Positions 1 through 8,545 of a stretch of 64,000 nt of DNA are shown here, in pieces. Under the pieces are notes generated by a model that had not been told where the DNA came from, did no database searches, and worked only from the letters and a program-made list of their open reading frames with translations. How positions within the stretch are numbered: position 1 is the first letter of the stretch; every line of letters begins with the position of its first letter. Location: contig CAWGTX010000001.1 of NCBI GenBank assembly GCA_963825585.1, forward strand, positions 806,001 through 870,000, read 5' to 3'. The stretch comes from JAOUGY01 sp963825585 (lineage in GTDB: Bacteria; Actinomycetota; Acidimicrobiia; Spongiisociales; ZC4RG35). The position numbers and the translations under genes were made by a program.

Positions 1-1
1 G

Positions 2-46
2 GGCGCATCGGCTGCTCTGGCGTTCTGGGGGAGGCGGCGAACGTGA
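2..46 (+). CDS. C-terminal end of an upstream gene (partial)
   Basis: An open frame enters from the left edge and ends with TGA at 44-46. The visible residues are GASAALAFWGRRRT, a short hydrophobic stretch followed by a basic tail, as at the end of a membrane protein. The stop overlaps the GTG start of the next gene at 43, which suggests translational coupling. The product cannot be identified from 14 residues. Confidence 0.5.
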   Translation, partial: GASAALAFWGRRRT

Positions 47-1332
47 TCAGACGGCTCATCCAAATCGCCCTCGTGCTGGTGACGGTCTCGAGCGCATGGC
101 TGCTCAGGCCCGTACCGACGGAGGCGGGACTCGATCGCGGTGTCGAACCGGCACCCGAGTCCTTCGTCGGCTGCATCGGTTGGGTGGACCGGGATCTCTC
201 GTCTTCGATCCTCATCGGATCGGTGGTGCGCGGTGACATCCTTGCCACCCTCGTCGCTCCCGGTGAGGCTGTGGAAGCGGTGGCGCCTGTGGACCCGGCG
301 GGAGGTGCCAGTGTGTCGATGGGTGGAGACATCGGGGCGGCCGGCATAGTTGGGGCACTCGCCGAGATGCCGACGTCCGACGCGAGCGCCGCCGTCGTCG
401 CGACCCGTGAGGAAGCGGCGGCTGCTGCCTCGTGTACCGCTCCTTCCACCGGGACGTTGGTCGCCGTCGGGGGGTCGACCAACACAGGGGAGACGCTCGA
501 TCTCGTGCTCACCAATCCGTACGCAGCCGATGCCGTTGTCTCTGTGTCGTCGAGCAGTGAAGCGGGGGAGGATTCGGCTACCGAAATCGCCTCGATCCTG
601 GTTCCGGCCCGAACGACGGTTGTCAGAGGACTCGAGACGCTGCTCACCCTCCGTCAGTCGCTTGCAGTGAAGATGGAAGTACAGCGTGGTGCGGTCCACG
701 CTGCTTTGGTGCAGGGATCGCCGACCGACATCTCGATCATCGAGGCGGTCGAGCCCGCCGAGGATTGGTGGGTCCCCTCGCTGCTCGTGACCGAGTCCGA
801 CAGCCGACTTGTGATAGCCAACACCTCGGCGGTCCCAGTCGACATCGTGGTCGACATCTTCGAGGCGGGTTCTGTGACAGAGGGTGCCCTTTCGGAGGTC
901 GTGGACGCCCGGTCCCAGCTGGAGATCCCGGTGAACGAACTCGTAGGCGGAGCGGCCGGTTTTCGGGTGAGTTCCGACGGCCCGATCGTGGTGGGCCTAG
1001 TGGTCGAGGGTGCCACCTCGAGAGCGGCGACGCCGGGAACGACACTCTCCACCGAGTGGTTGCTCCCCGGGAGCGGCTCGCTCGCCTCCACAAGAGCGTG
1101 GGTGTTCAATCCGGGAGAGGTGGAGGCCGACCTCATCGTCCAGCCCCTCACGCCGGGTGCACCTGCACAGGCTGCAACGGTGCCGGCGGACGCTGCAGTC
1201 TCGGTGGTCGTGGACGAGGGCGGCGCGGGGTACCTGTTCCGCTCCACGTCGGAGATCGCTGTGTTCTGGTCCGGTCGCCAGGTCGGCTTCGCCCTGGCGA
1301 CGGGTCATCCGCTGGCGGTGGTCTCCGAGTGA
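43..1332 (+). CDS. Secreted/anchored DUF5719-like protein
   Basis: The 429-residue product starts with a basic, hydrophobic signal sequence (MIRRLIQIALVLVTVSSAWL), so it is probably exported. The rest is Ala/Val/Ser/Thr-rich and repeats short beta-strand blocks such as LVLTNPYAADAVVSV, RLVIANTSAVPVDIVV and AWVFNPGEVEADLIV. Such 'NP-x-VxV' blocks are typical of DUF5719 and related actinobacterial extracellular beta-sandwich proteins, of unknown function. The GTG start overlaps the preceding stop (GTGA). No catalytic motif is visible. The family assignment is from recalled pattern only. Confidence 0.7.
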   Translation: MIRRLIQIALVLVTVSSAWLLRPVPTEAGLDRGVEPAPESFVGCIGWVDRDLSSSILIGSVVRGDILATLVAPGEAVEAVAPVDPAGGASVSMGGDIGAAGIVGALAEMPTSDASAAVVATREEAAAAASCTAPSTGTLVAVGGSTNTGETLDLVLTNPYAADAVVSVSSSSEAGEDSATEIASILVPARTTVVRGLETLLTLRQSLAVKMEVQRGAVHAALVQGSPTDISIIEAVEPAEDWWVPSLLVTESDSRLVIANTSAVPVDIVVDIFEAGSVTEGALSEVVDARSQLEIPVNELVGGAAGFRVSSDGPIVVGLVVEGATSRAATPGTTLSTEWLLPGSGSLASTRAWVFNPGEVEADLIVQPLTPGAPAQAATVPADAAVSVVVDEGGAGYLFRSTSEIAVFWSGRQVGFALATGHPLAVVSE

Positions 1333-1339
1333 CGGCATC

Positions 1340-1708
1340 GTGAGCGACCCATTGTCACGACTACTGGTCGTGGCTGTCGTGGTGGGAGCGACCGTCGCCT
1401 TCGCCATGGCGGTTCGACGGGGGATGGCGGTGCGCCGCCGCTCGGTACAGATGGATCTCCCGCACGCGGGTCTGGTGGTGTTCGCCTCGTCGGGATGTAC
1501 GGCCTGTGTCCGACTCCAGGCGGAGTTGGCCAAAGCCGGCCTCACGGACGTGACGGTGCTCGATTGGGACGGGTCGCCCGAGCTGTTCCTCTCGGCGGGG
1601 ATCGACAGGGTGCCCGCGCTCGTGTCCCTCGATCCCACAGGTTCGGGATGGATGGTGCAGGGGGTGCCGTCGGCGGCCCGTCTGCGGAAATGGCTCGGAG
1701 GTCCTTGA
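1340..1708 (+). CDS. Membrane-anchored thioredoxin-like protein
   Basis: The 122-residue protein has an N-terminal membrane segment (LLVVAVVVGATVAFAMAV), then a basic stretch and a short thioredoxin-fold domain. The redox motif CTAC lies in LVVFASSGCTACVRLQ, and a cis-Pro-like segment RVPALVSLD follows. It is shorter than a full thioredoxin. GTG at 1340 was chosen because it lies 8 nt after the preceding stop and precedes the membrane segment; the frame is open much further upstream, but only inside the previous gene. It may act on thiols outside the membrane, perhaps with the secreted protein before it; this is inference. Confidence 0.65.
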   Translation: MSDPLSRLLVVAVVVGATVAFAMAVRRGMAVRRRSVQMDLPHAGLVVFASSGCTACVRLQAELAKAGLTDVTVLDWDGSPELFLSAGIDRVPALVSLDPTGSGWMVQGVPSAARLRKWLGGP

Positions 1709-1727
1709 ATGGGCGGTGGCGGTGCCC

Positions 1728-1733
1728 TAGCGT
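1728..1733 (+). promoter_or_regulatory. -10 box TAGCGT, leaderless start of the DUF3499 gene
   Basis: TAGCGT lies 7 nt before the ATG at 1741, so transcription would begin at or next to the start codon. No Shine-Dalgarno sequence is seen. No clear -35 box is visible. Confidence 0.45.
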
Positions 1734-1740
1734 CTCTGTC

Positions 1741-1974
1741 ATGACCACGACGTGCATACGCTGCTCGACGCCCGCCGCTACGGTGATGACGTTCGACTAC
1801 CAGGAGCGATCGGTGTGGCTGGTCGAGTTCGAGTCGCCCCCTGACCTGGGCGCCGGATACAGCCTGTGCACCCCCCACGCCGACCGCATGACGCCGCCGC
1901 TCGGATGGACGCTCACGGACCGTCGCAACGTGACCCGGCTGTTTGCACCGGCAGCCAGTTCCGGCGTCGCTTGA
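1741..1974 (+). CDS. DUF3499 family protein
   Basis: This is a 77-residue protein with CIRC near the start, a central segment WLVEFESPPDLGAGYSLC, and HADRMTPPLGW. This order of Cys pair, hydrophobic strand and C-x-x-H-x-x-R-x-x-P-P-x-GW matches the actinobacterial DUF3499 family, whose function is not known. The cysteines and histidine could bind a metal. The ATG at 1741 follows a -10-like box by 7 nt, which supports this start over upstream in-frame sequence. Confidence 0.75.
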   Translation: MTTTCIRCSTPAATVMTFDYQERSVWLVEFESPPDLGAGYSLCTPHADRMTPPLGWTLTDRRNVTRLFAPAASSGVA

Positions 1975-1978
1975 ACCC

Positions 1979-2245
1979 GTGAGTCTCGATCGCGACCTGC
2001 TGGACGCGGTTCGTGAACTCGACGAGCACGGCCTTCGTCGGCTCCTGATCCTCGCTCGAGCCCGGCTCGAGAGCACCGGAGTGCCCCTCTCGGCTCAGCC
2101 AAATGTGCGTCTCCGTCAACGCCAGGTGAAGTGCGGCAAGAGCGGGTGCGTTTCCTGCCCCCACGGACCGTACTGGTACGCCTACTGGTCCGAGGGTGGC
2201 CGCAGGCGCTCGAGGTACATCGGCCGCCTGCTCGACGAGGACTGA
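1979..2245 (+). CDS. DUF6788-like small zinc-finger protein
   Basis: The product has 88 residues if GTG at 1979 is used, 5 nt after the preceding stop. The C-terminal half reads VKCGKSGCVSCPHGPYWYAYW and then RSRYIGRLL. The C-x4-C-x2-C-HGPYWY pattern resembles DUF6788 proteins, often small and linked to mobile or regulatory contexts. A longer start at 1943 would overlap the DUF3499 gene. The function is not known; the cysteine cluster suggests zinc binding. Confidence 0.6.
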   Translation: MSLDRDLLDAVRELDEHGLRRLLILARARLESTGVPLSAQPNVRLRQRQVKCGKSGCVSCPHGPYWYAYWSEGGRRRSRYIGRLLDED

Positions 2246-2358
2246 GGCCAGCACGGGTACCGGCGGCGATGTGGTTTCGTGGTTCTGCGTTCTGCTCCAA
2301 GCGGATACACTGCTGGCTTCGGAGAGCGGGAATCGTCATAGAGCGGGAATCTCAGTTC

Positions 2359-2532
2359 ATGAAATGTCCACAGTGCGGTGCCGGCGACGTCATCGAGATC
2401 AAGAACAAGATCGACGAGATCGAGATCGACTTCTTCTCGTGCCATCGGTGTGAGGAGAAGTGGTGGGACCGCAGCGGCGAGTCGGTTTCGCTGCGTGAAG
2501 TCCTCGATATCGTCCGGCGCGCGCGGAGCTGA
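2359..2532 (+). CDS. Small two-CxxC zinc-ribbon protein
   Basis: A 57-residue protein with CPQC near the N terminus and CHRC about 25 residues later, a typical zinc ribbon. Between them lies an acidic strand (IDEIEIDFF), and the C terminus is a helix (LREVLDIVRRARS). The ATG at 2359 directly precedes the first Cys pair. A TACACT box about 47 nt upstream could serve as its promoter. It lies 11 nt before the large membrane protein gene, so the two may be cotranscribed. Function not known. Confidence 0.6.
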   Translation: MKCPQCGAGDVIEIKNKIDEIEIDFFSCHRCEEKWWDRSGESVSLREVLDIVRRARS

Positions 2533-2543
2533 CCGGTCCCTCC

Positions 2544-4865
2544 ATGGCGACCGCAAACCGAAAGAGCGCCGGGTCCTGGATCCACGTCCTCATCGCAGCG
2601 GCCGCCTCGCTGGTCGTCCTCACGGTGCTCAATCCCCAACTGGTCCTCACGGCCACCACCCCGGCCGGTGGCGACATGGGCGCCCATGTGCTCGGTCCCG
2701 CGTATCTGCGCGATGTCCTCATACCGCAGGGCAAGTTGCTCGGGTGGTCGGATGCCTGGTTTGCCGGATTCCCCGCCTTCTACTTCTACTTCCCGCTGCC
2801 GTCGCTGTTCATCGTGTTCCTCGATCTGTTTCTCCCGTATGGTGTCGCCTTCAAACTGGCCACCATCCTGGGCCTGGTGGCGCTCCCGCCATCGGTGCTG
2901 TATCTGGCCCGTAGCATCGGTTTCTCGAAGACCATCGCGTCGGTTGCGGCCGCCGGGTCCGCCGTCTTCGCGCTCATGGAGAGCTACACGATCTATGGAG
3001 GGAACGTCGCGTCCACGATGGCCGGCGAGTTCGCCTATTCCTGGTCGTTCTCGCTGGGGATGATCTATCTGGGCCTGCTCATCAAGGCGGTTCGGGACGA
3101 TGTCCGGTACGTGCCGTGGGCGGTAGCCGCCCTCGCCGCCACGGTGTTGTCGCACATCCTCACGACACTCATTCTCGTCCTGGCCTCGTTGACCGTGCTG
3201 GCCTGGAAGGGCACCTTCCGCACTGCCGTGCGGATCTGGGTGTGGGCGTTCGCCATCACGGCGTTCTGGACGATTCCTCTGGTTGCCCGCATCGGGCTGA
3301 CGTCGGACATGTCATGGACGCCGCTGAGTCGCTGGGAAGAGGTGTTTCCGCTCGAGCTGTGGATTCTGTTGCCCTTCGGCCTCGCGGGACTCATCTGGTC
3401 GATACTGCGGCACCCACGGAGCCTGCCCGTGGTTGCCGCAATGCTCGTGCCGATCATCTACTACCCACTCCCGGGGATCCTGCCGACGTTCATCGAGTCG
3501 CTGGAAGGCGAGCGCTGGAAGCTGTGGAACGGGCGGTTGCTTCCGTACTGGTACTTCGGTGTGATCTTCTTCGCCTCGGTTGCGATCGGGCGCTTGCTGG
3601 TGGCGGCCACCCGACGGATGCCGGATCGCATCTCGGGTTGGTGGGCTCGCGCAGCCGGAGTGGCCGCCGCCGGTGGTCTCGGGTGGCTGCTGGTGTACCG
3701 GGAAGGCCCGGTGTGGTCGGGGTGGGCGCTGGCGGGCCTCGGCGTGGTGGTGGCGGCGCTGTCGCTCACCTGGATGGCTCCCATCCCCACCAGGGCGTTC
3801 CTGGCGGTGGCGGTGGCGGGAGTGCTGGCGTTCGGGTCACTGGCGGGCACCAACTTCGTGTTCAAGTGGTCCCGGTGGAACTACTCGGGGTATGAGGAGA
3901 AAGCGGCGTGGCCCGAGTACCAGGGTGTGATGGCGCAGATGGCGAAGTTGCCACCCGGACGAGTCATGTGGGAACAGGACTCCACATCCAACACGGGTCT
4001 CGACAAGTACGGCACCCCGATGGCGCCGATGCTCTTCCCGTACTGGACCGACTGGACCCATCCCTCGATGGAGGGCTTGTTCTTCGAGTCGTCGCTGTCC
4101 ACCCCGTTCCATTTTCTCAACGCCACCGAGATGAGTGCCAAGCCGTCGTCACCGATCCCCGGCCTCGAGTACCACCCGTTCGATTTCGATCGCGGCCTCC
4201 CGCACCTCGAGACGTTCGGCGTCCGCTACTACGTCTCGTATTCCACCGACGCCGCCACCAAGGCAGACGATCGCTCCGAATTGACCAAGGTCGCCGATGC
4301 GGCCCCCTTCGCCATCTACGAGATGCCCGAGGTGAACCTGGTGGAGGCGCTCACGGTGCAACCGTCGGTGTTCGCCGCCGCCGCAGAGCCGCAGGACGGT
4401 GATCCGGGCGACTTCGACGACTTCGCACTCGACTGGTACGGCGAATTGGATGCGCTCGACCACATCGTCGTGACCGATGGTCTGGCGGCGTGGGACACGG
4501 TGTCACGGGTCTCCGACATGGTCGATGTTCCGACCGGCGCCGACTCGTCGGCGGTATCCGACGTGGAGATGGGCGACCACATCATCACCTTTCGGACGAC
4601 TGCCGTCGGAGTACCGCATCTGATCAAGGTTTCGTACTTCCCGAACTGGACGGCCGAGGGGGCCGAAGGTCCATTCCACTCGACACCGTCGCTGATGGTG
4701 GTGGTACCCACCGAGGAGGAAGTCACACTCCGCTTCCGGAACACGTGGGCCGAGAACGCCGGCAACGTGGCCTCGCTGGCCGGGATCGCAGGGCTGGGAT
4801 GGGCGGCCATCGATCGGCGCCGTCGGCGTGGCGCCGAACCACTCAGCTCCGAATCGCCCGCCTGA
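2544..4865 (+). CDS. Large polytopic membrane protein, GT-C/YfhO-like
   Basis: The protein has 773 residues. After one N-terminal membrane segment there is an extracytoplasmic GGDMGAH motif, then about ten further hydrophobic segments to residue ~450 and a soluble C-terminal domain of about 270 residues. One last hydrophobic segment (NVASLAGIAGLGWAAI) precedes a basic tail. An acidic loop motif after the first membrane span is characteristic of GT-C glycosyltransferase-like proteins and of the '6-pyruvoyl-tetrahydropterin synthase-related' membrane proteins. The neighbouring convergent family 2 glycosyltransferase fits a role in a lipid-linked sugar pathway. The substrate is not determinable. 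Confidence 0.7.
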   Translation: MATANRKSAGSWIHVLIAAAASLVVLTVLNPQLVLTATTPAGGDMGAHVLGPAYLRDVLIPQGKLLGWSDAWFAGFPAFYFYFPLPSLFIVFLDLFLPYGVAFKLATILGLVALPPSVLYLARSIGFSKTIASVAAAGSAVFALMESYTIYGGNVASTMAGEFAYSWSFSLGMIYLGLLIKAVRDDVRYVPWAVAALAATVLSHILTTLILVLASLTVLAWKGTFRTAVRIWVWAFAITAFWTIPLVARIGLTSDMSWTPLSRWEEVFPLELWILLPFGLAGLIWSILRHPRSLPVVAAMLVPIIYYPLPGILPTFIESLEGERWKLWNGRLLPYWYFGVIFFASVAIGRLLVAATRRMPDRISGWWARAAGVAAAGGLGWLLVYREGPVWSGWALAGLGVVVAALSLTWMAPIPTRAFLAVAVAGVLAFGSLAGTNFVFKWSRWNYSGYEEKAAWPEYQGVMAQMAKLPPGRVMWEQDSTSNTGLDKYGTPMAPMLFPYWTDWTHPSMEGLFFESSLSTPFHFLNATEMSAKPSSPIPGLEYHPFDFDRGLPHLETFGVRYYVSYSTDAATKADDRSELTKVADAAPFAIYEMPEVNLVEALTVQPSVFAAAAEPQDGDPGDFDDFALDWYGELDALDHIVVTDGLAAWDTVSRVSDMVDVPTGADSSAVSDVEMGDHIITFRTTAVGVPHLIKVSYFPNWTAEGAEGPFHSTPSLMVVVPTEEEVTLRFRNTWAENAGNVASLAGIAGLGWAAIDRRRRRGAEPLSSESPA

Positions 4866-5541
4866 TGGCCAACAGGCCTCTGACGGTGCGAGGCACACGC
4901 TTGATCAACGATGAGCGGGCCGGACGGAGCTCTTCGACGATCACGGGAACCTCCGTGATGCGGGCACCCGCCCGTTCCATGCGCACGACCAACTCGGTGT
5001 CGTAGAGGTCCTTGCGGCTCACCACTTCCAATGCGTGCGGGCGGGCCGCCTCACATCGGAACGCCTTGATGCCGTGGGTGTCAGAGACCTTCGATCCCAG
5101 GATGGTTCTCAGCAACAGGTTGAACCCGAACGTGGCGAACCGCCGGAACGCCGAACGGCGATCCTCCGAGCGGGGGTCGCGTTTGGAGGCGATCACCACG
5201 TCGGCCGAACCCGTCAGTGCGGACAGGTCGTGGAGGAACTGGGCCGAGAAGTAGTCGATGTCGAACGTGACCACCCAGTCGCCGGTGGCGGCGAGGATGC
5301 CTTCCCTCATCGCCCCGCCGTAGTCCGGTGCCGGCAGCTCGATCACCTGGACGGCATCACCGGCGGCGAGCCGGGCGGCGGCTGCGGTTCCGTCGGTCGA
5401 GCCGTTCTCCATGATCAGGATCTGGGCACCCGGGTAGACCGAGTGTGCGGCCTCGACGAGGAGTGGAAGACCCACGGGGATGAATTCCGCCTCGTTGTGG
5501 ACGGGAACGACGATTGAGACCGTGGGAAGCTGCGCTGGCAT
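4843..5541 (-). CDS. Family 2 glycosyltransferase (DPM-like)
   Basis: The 232-residue protein begins TVSIVVPVHNEAEFI, the N-terminal beta strand of GT-A family 2 enzymes. It has ILIMENGSTDGT (nucleotide-sugar binding), DYGGAMREGI and the metal-binding region VVTFDIDYFS. Dolichyl/polyprenyl-phosphate mannose synthase-like proteins have this layout without membrane segments. It probably transfers a sugar from an NDP-sugar to polyprenyl phosphate, giving a donor for a GT-C enzyme; the large membrane protein gene it faces is a candidate partner. The two convergent genes overlap by 23 bp at their 3' ends. Confidence 0.75.
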   Translation of the reverse strand: MPAQLPTVSIVVPVHNEAEFIPVGLPLLVEAAHSVYPGAQILIMENGSTDGTAAAARLAAGDAVQVIELPAPDYGGAMREGILAATGDWVVTFDIDYFSAQFLHDLSALTGSADVVIASKRDPRSEDRRSAFRRFATFGFNLLLRTILGSKVSDTHGIKAFRCEAARPHALEVVSRKDLYDTELVVRMERAGARITEVPVIVEELRPARSSLIKRVPRTVRGLLAIRRAIRS

Positions 5542-5651
5542 GGGAGCGGGAGTGTAGGAAGCGGTGCGGAGCCACAGGGGCGCTGTTCCTCAAGGAACCG
5601 TCAACACGCGCCGATGGTTTCCTTTCGAGAGGCCTTTCCGAAGGGAACAAT

Positions 5652-6896
5652 GTGATCCGGAACGCTCACCTCGTCGCGCTGGTGCTGCTGCTGGCTGCCT
5701 GCACAGGGTCGGGAGCCGCCGACTCCACTGCGGCTACCGGGGTCGTCGACACGACAACCACCGTGGCTCCGGCCACCAGCACGACTGTGACCCAGGCCGA
5801 TGCGGCCGCCGCAACCTGCACTGCGCTCAAGGTGGCGCTGTTCGATCTGGACGACTCGCTGGCGCAGGCCTTCGCCGCGCCCGAAGGATCGGCCGAGCTG
5901 AGCGACGAGGAGACCGCAGTGGCGATCCTGTCGCCACTGGTCGGCTTCTACGAGGATCTGGCGACGATCGCCGAAACGGCGCCGGACGACGTGGCAGGAC
6001 CGTTGGGAGAGCTGTCAGGGGCGATCGAGCCCGTGTCCGACCTTCTGGCGTCGGGCGAGCTCGAGGGCCTCGACATGGACGAGGCGGGATCGTCTCTCGA
6101 GCTGAGCAGCGAATCGGCAGTCGAGGTGGACGCCTGGGCGGCCGAGAACTGCGGGACTTCGACATCGTTCGATCCCGAGAAGCTGCTCACCACAACGCTG
6201 TTCGCTGCCGTATTCGGCGCGCTGGGCGGTGCCCTCGGCGACTTGGGTGAACTGGGTGAAGGCTTCGGCGACCTGGGTGAAGGAGAGGAGGGCGTGGGCG
6301 GGTTCGGCGCAGGTGAGGCCTACGGCGACGACCCCACGCTCGACGCCCTCTGGGACGAATGCGAGACCGGCGACGACGAGGCGTGCGACGACCTGTACTG
6401 GTCGACGTTCGGGGTGTACGAGGCGTTCGCCCAGACCTGTGGCGGCCGGGCGCCGTACACCGGGAGCGGTGGAGGATCGTGTGAGGAACGGATGGCGCCC
6501 GGTGGACCGTCGGCCTACGGCGACGACGGCTATCTGGACAGCCTGTGGGACTCGTGTGCGGCCGGCGACAGCTTCTCCTGCGACAGCCTGTCGGGGTCGG
6601 CTCCCATCGACAGCGAGTACGCCACCTTCGGTGCAACCTGTGGCGGCACCATCGACGACGAGGGGCCAAAGTCGTGTTCGGATCCGGAGGAGGCATTCGG
6701 CTACGGAGACGACGCCGAACTCGATGCCCTGTGGGATGCCTGTGAAGCCGGAGACGCGGGGGCCTGTAGCGACTTGTACTTCGAGTCGCCGCTGTCGTCG
6801 GCCTACGAGACCTTCGGCGACACCTGTGGCATCCTGCTCGAGCGCAATGAGGACTGCACCCTCATGGTCGAACTGCTGGGTCCGCTGCGAGGTTGA
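5652..6896 (+). CDS. Lipoprotein with three Asp/Cys-rich tandem repeats
   Basis: The 414-residue product starts at GTG 5652 with a lipoprotein signal (HLVALVLLLAAC), so Cys15 is the likely lipidated residue. A Ser/Thr linker is followed by a helical domain and a Gly-rich stretch with repeated GDLGE. The C-terminal part holds three repeats of about 60 residues, each built as YGDD-x3-LD-x-LWD-x-C-x-x-GD-x3-C-x-x-L and then Y-x2-F-x-x-TCGG. Each repeat carries three cysteines, suggesting internal disulfides outside the cell. Similar modules occur at the C termini of actinobacterial lipoproteins and kinases; the function is not known. Confidence 0.7.
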   Translation: MIRNAHLVALVLLLAACTGSGAADSTAATGVVDTTTTVAPATSTTVTQADAAAATCTALKVALFDLDDSLAQAFAAPEGSAELSDEETAVAILSPLVGFYEDLATIAETAPDDVAGPLGELSGAIEPVSDLLASGELEGLDMDEAGSSLELSSESAVEVDAWAAENCGTSTSFDPEKLLTTTLFAAVFGALGGALGDLGELGEGFGDLGEGEEGVGGFGAGEAYGDDPTLDALWDECETGDDEACDDLYWSTFGVYEAFAQTCGGRAPYTGSGGGSCEERMAPGGPSAYGDDGYLDSLWDSCAAGDSFSCDSLSGSAPIDSEYATFGATCGGTIDDEGPKSCSDPEEAFGYGDDAELDALWDACEAGDAGACSDLYFESPLSSAYETFGDTCGILLERNEDCTLMVELLGPLRG

Positions 6897-6937
6897 GCCT
6901 CGCGTCCGTGGCCGTGCCGGGCGACCCCACGGGTGCG

Positions 6938-6943
6938 TACAAT
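6938..6943 (+). promoter_or_regulatory. -10 box TACAAT, leaderless manB start
   Basis: TACAAT is a near-consensus -10 hexamer and lies 6 nt before ATG 6950. No ribosome binding site separates them, so the transcript is probably leaderless. The box overlaps no coding sequence, because the lipoprotein gene ends at 6896. Confidence 0.55.
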
Positions 6944-6949
6944 CGCCCG

Positions 6950-8293
6950 ATGGAGCTCGACAAGGTCTTCAAAGCGTATGACATCCGTGGACGCACCGAC
7001 ACCGGCGAGCTCACCTCCGAGCTCGCCTGGGGCGTAGGTGCAGGCTTCGCCCGGCTGGTCGGTGAGGACACCATCGCAGTGGGGCGGGACTGCCGGGCCT
7101 CGTCTCCGGCCGTCGCCGGGGCACTCATCGACGGCATCACCTCGATGGGCGTGAATGTCGTGGACCTCGGCGAGGTCGCCACCGACACCGTGTACTACAT
7201 GTCGGGTGTACGGTCGATCGCCGGCGCGATGGTCACCGCCTCGCACAACCCCGCTGAGTACAACGGCATCAAGCTGTGCAAAGCCGGTGCAGCCCCGGTC
7301 GGAGTGGAGACGGGTCTCGCCGAGATCAAAGCCATGATCGAAGCCGGTATCGAGCCCGGCTCCGGCGGCGGCACCGTGACCGCGTTCGATCCGGTGCCCG
7401 GCTACGTCGACCACCTGTTCTCGGTGGTCGACGCATCGAGGATCTCCGATCTGCGGGTGGCGGTCGACGGCGGCAACGGCATGGCCGGCGTCGTCCTCGA
7501 GGGTGTCTTCGACCGGCTCTCGGCCGATCTGATCGGCCTCTATCTCGAGCCCGACGGGACCTTCCCGAACCATCCGGCTGATCCGCTGCAGCCCGAGAAC
7601 CTCCAGGACCTGGTCGCTCTCATCGGTCGCGACAGGCCCGACCTCGGTGTTGCCTTCGATGGGGACGCCGATCGCGCCTTCTTCGTCGACGACACCGGTT
7701 CGCCGTTGTCCGGGAGCACCACCACGGCGCTCGTCGCCCGCTGGTTTCTCGATCGGGAGCCTGGAGCCACCATCGTGCACAATCTGATCACCTCGCGGGC
7801 GGTTCCCGAGACCGTGCGCGCCCACGGTGGAGTCCCGGTCCGGACCAGGGTCGGGCATTCGTACATCAAGAAGGTGATGGCCGATACCGGCGCCATCTTC
7901 GGGGGCGAACACTCGGGTCACTACTACTTCCGGGCCAATTACAGGGCCGACTCCGGCATGCTGGCGATGCTCGTCCTGCTCCAGGTGCTCTCGGAGTCGG
8001 GGAAGAAGCTGTCGGAACTGAGGACCGAGGTCGAGCCCTACGCGGGCTCCGGCGAGATCAACCTGACGGTTTCCGATCCGACCGCGGTGTTCTCCGCCGT
8101 CGAGCACGCCTTCGGCGATGCGGAGATCGACCGTCTCGATGGGTTGACCGTGGGCTGGCCGGACAGGTGGTTCAACTTGCGCGCCTCCAACACCGAGCCC
8201 TTGATCCGGTTGAACGTGGAGGCTCCCGACAGAGTGGCCGTTGCGGAGTTGGTCGCCCGGGTCCGTGAAGTCGCAGAGGGGGCTTCGGCATGA
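6950..8293 (+). CDS. manB: Phosphomannomutase/phosphoglucomutase
   Basis: This 447-residue alpha-D-phosphohexomutase interconverts hexose 6- and 1-phosphates, supplying precursors of NDP-sugars for the cell envelope. All four domain signatures are visible: the phosphoserine loop GAMVTASHNPAEYNGIK (about residues 90-106), the metal site DGDADR, the sugar-binding GGEHSGH, and the C-terminal phosphate-binding RASNTEPLIRL. ATG 6950 was chosen over an upstream in-frame codon because a TACAAT box ends 6 nt before it and the family starts with KAYDIRG shortly after. ManB and GlmM/PGM specificity cannot be separated by eye, although the length and KAYDIRG fit ManB. Confidence 0.9.
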   Translation: MELDKVFKAYDIRGRTDTGELTSELAWGVGAGFARLVGEDTIAVGRDCRASSPAVAGALIDGITSMGVNVVDLGEVATDTVYYMSGVRSIAGAMVTASHNPAEYNGIKLCKAGAAPVGVETGLAEIKAMIEAGIEPGSGGGTVTAFDPVPGYVDHLFSVVDASRISDLRVAVDGGNGMAGVVLEGVFDRLSADLIGLYLEPDGTFPNHPADPLQPENLQDLVALIGRDRPDLGVAFDGDADRAFFVDDTGSPLSGSTTTALVARWFLDREPGATIVHNLITSRAVPETVRAHGGVPVRTRVGHSYIKKVMADTGAIFGGEHSGHYYFRANYRADSGMLAMLVLLQVLSESGKKLSELRTEVEPYAGSGEINLTVSDPTAVFSAVEHAFGDAEIDRLDGLTVGWPDRWFNLRASNTEPLIRLNVEAPDRVAVAELVARVREVAEGASA

Positions 8294-8445
8294 GCGTGGT
8301 TTCGCCGGTTCTGCTCGAGATCCTCCGGTGTCCGAGGTGTATGGCCTCGCTGGCCGAAGACGAAGCGACTTCGGAGTTGGTGTGCCAGGAAGAGGGGCAT
8401 CGATACCCGGTGGTCGACGGAATCCCCGATATGGTCGTCGACTGA
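8290..8445 (+). CDS. Trm112-like small zinc-ribbon protein
   Basis: A 51-residue protein whose ATG overlaps the manB stop (ATGA). It reads VLLEILRCPRCMASL, then LVCQEEGHRYPVVDGIPDMV, the hallmark of the Trm112/UPF0434 family. The family binds zinc through the first Cys pair and, in known cases, partners with methyltransferases. In actinobacteria it is often found next to manB and ahcY, as here. The partner in this organism is not known. Confidence 0.8.
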   Translation: MSVVSPVLLEILRCPRCMASLAEDEATSELVCQEEGHRYPVVDGIPDMVVD

Positions 8446-8545
8446 CCGGCCGCCCCACCCTCGACCTTCTCCATCGACGTCCGCCGAGCTTTCCCCGATC
8501 GCCAAACAAGCCTCCAGACAAGACCTCCAGAGAAACGGATTGACC

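Noticed and set aside
8446..8545. Riboswitch (SAH or SAM type) upstream of ahcY
   Set aside because: The 100-nt gap has no conserved SAH or SAM aptamer core that I can recognise.
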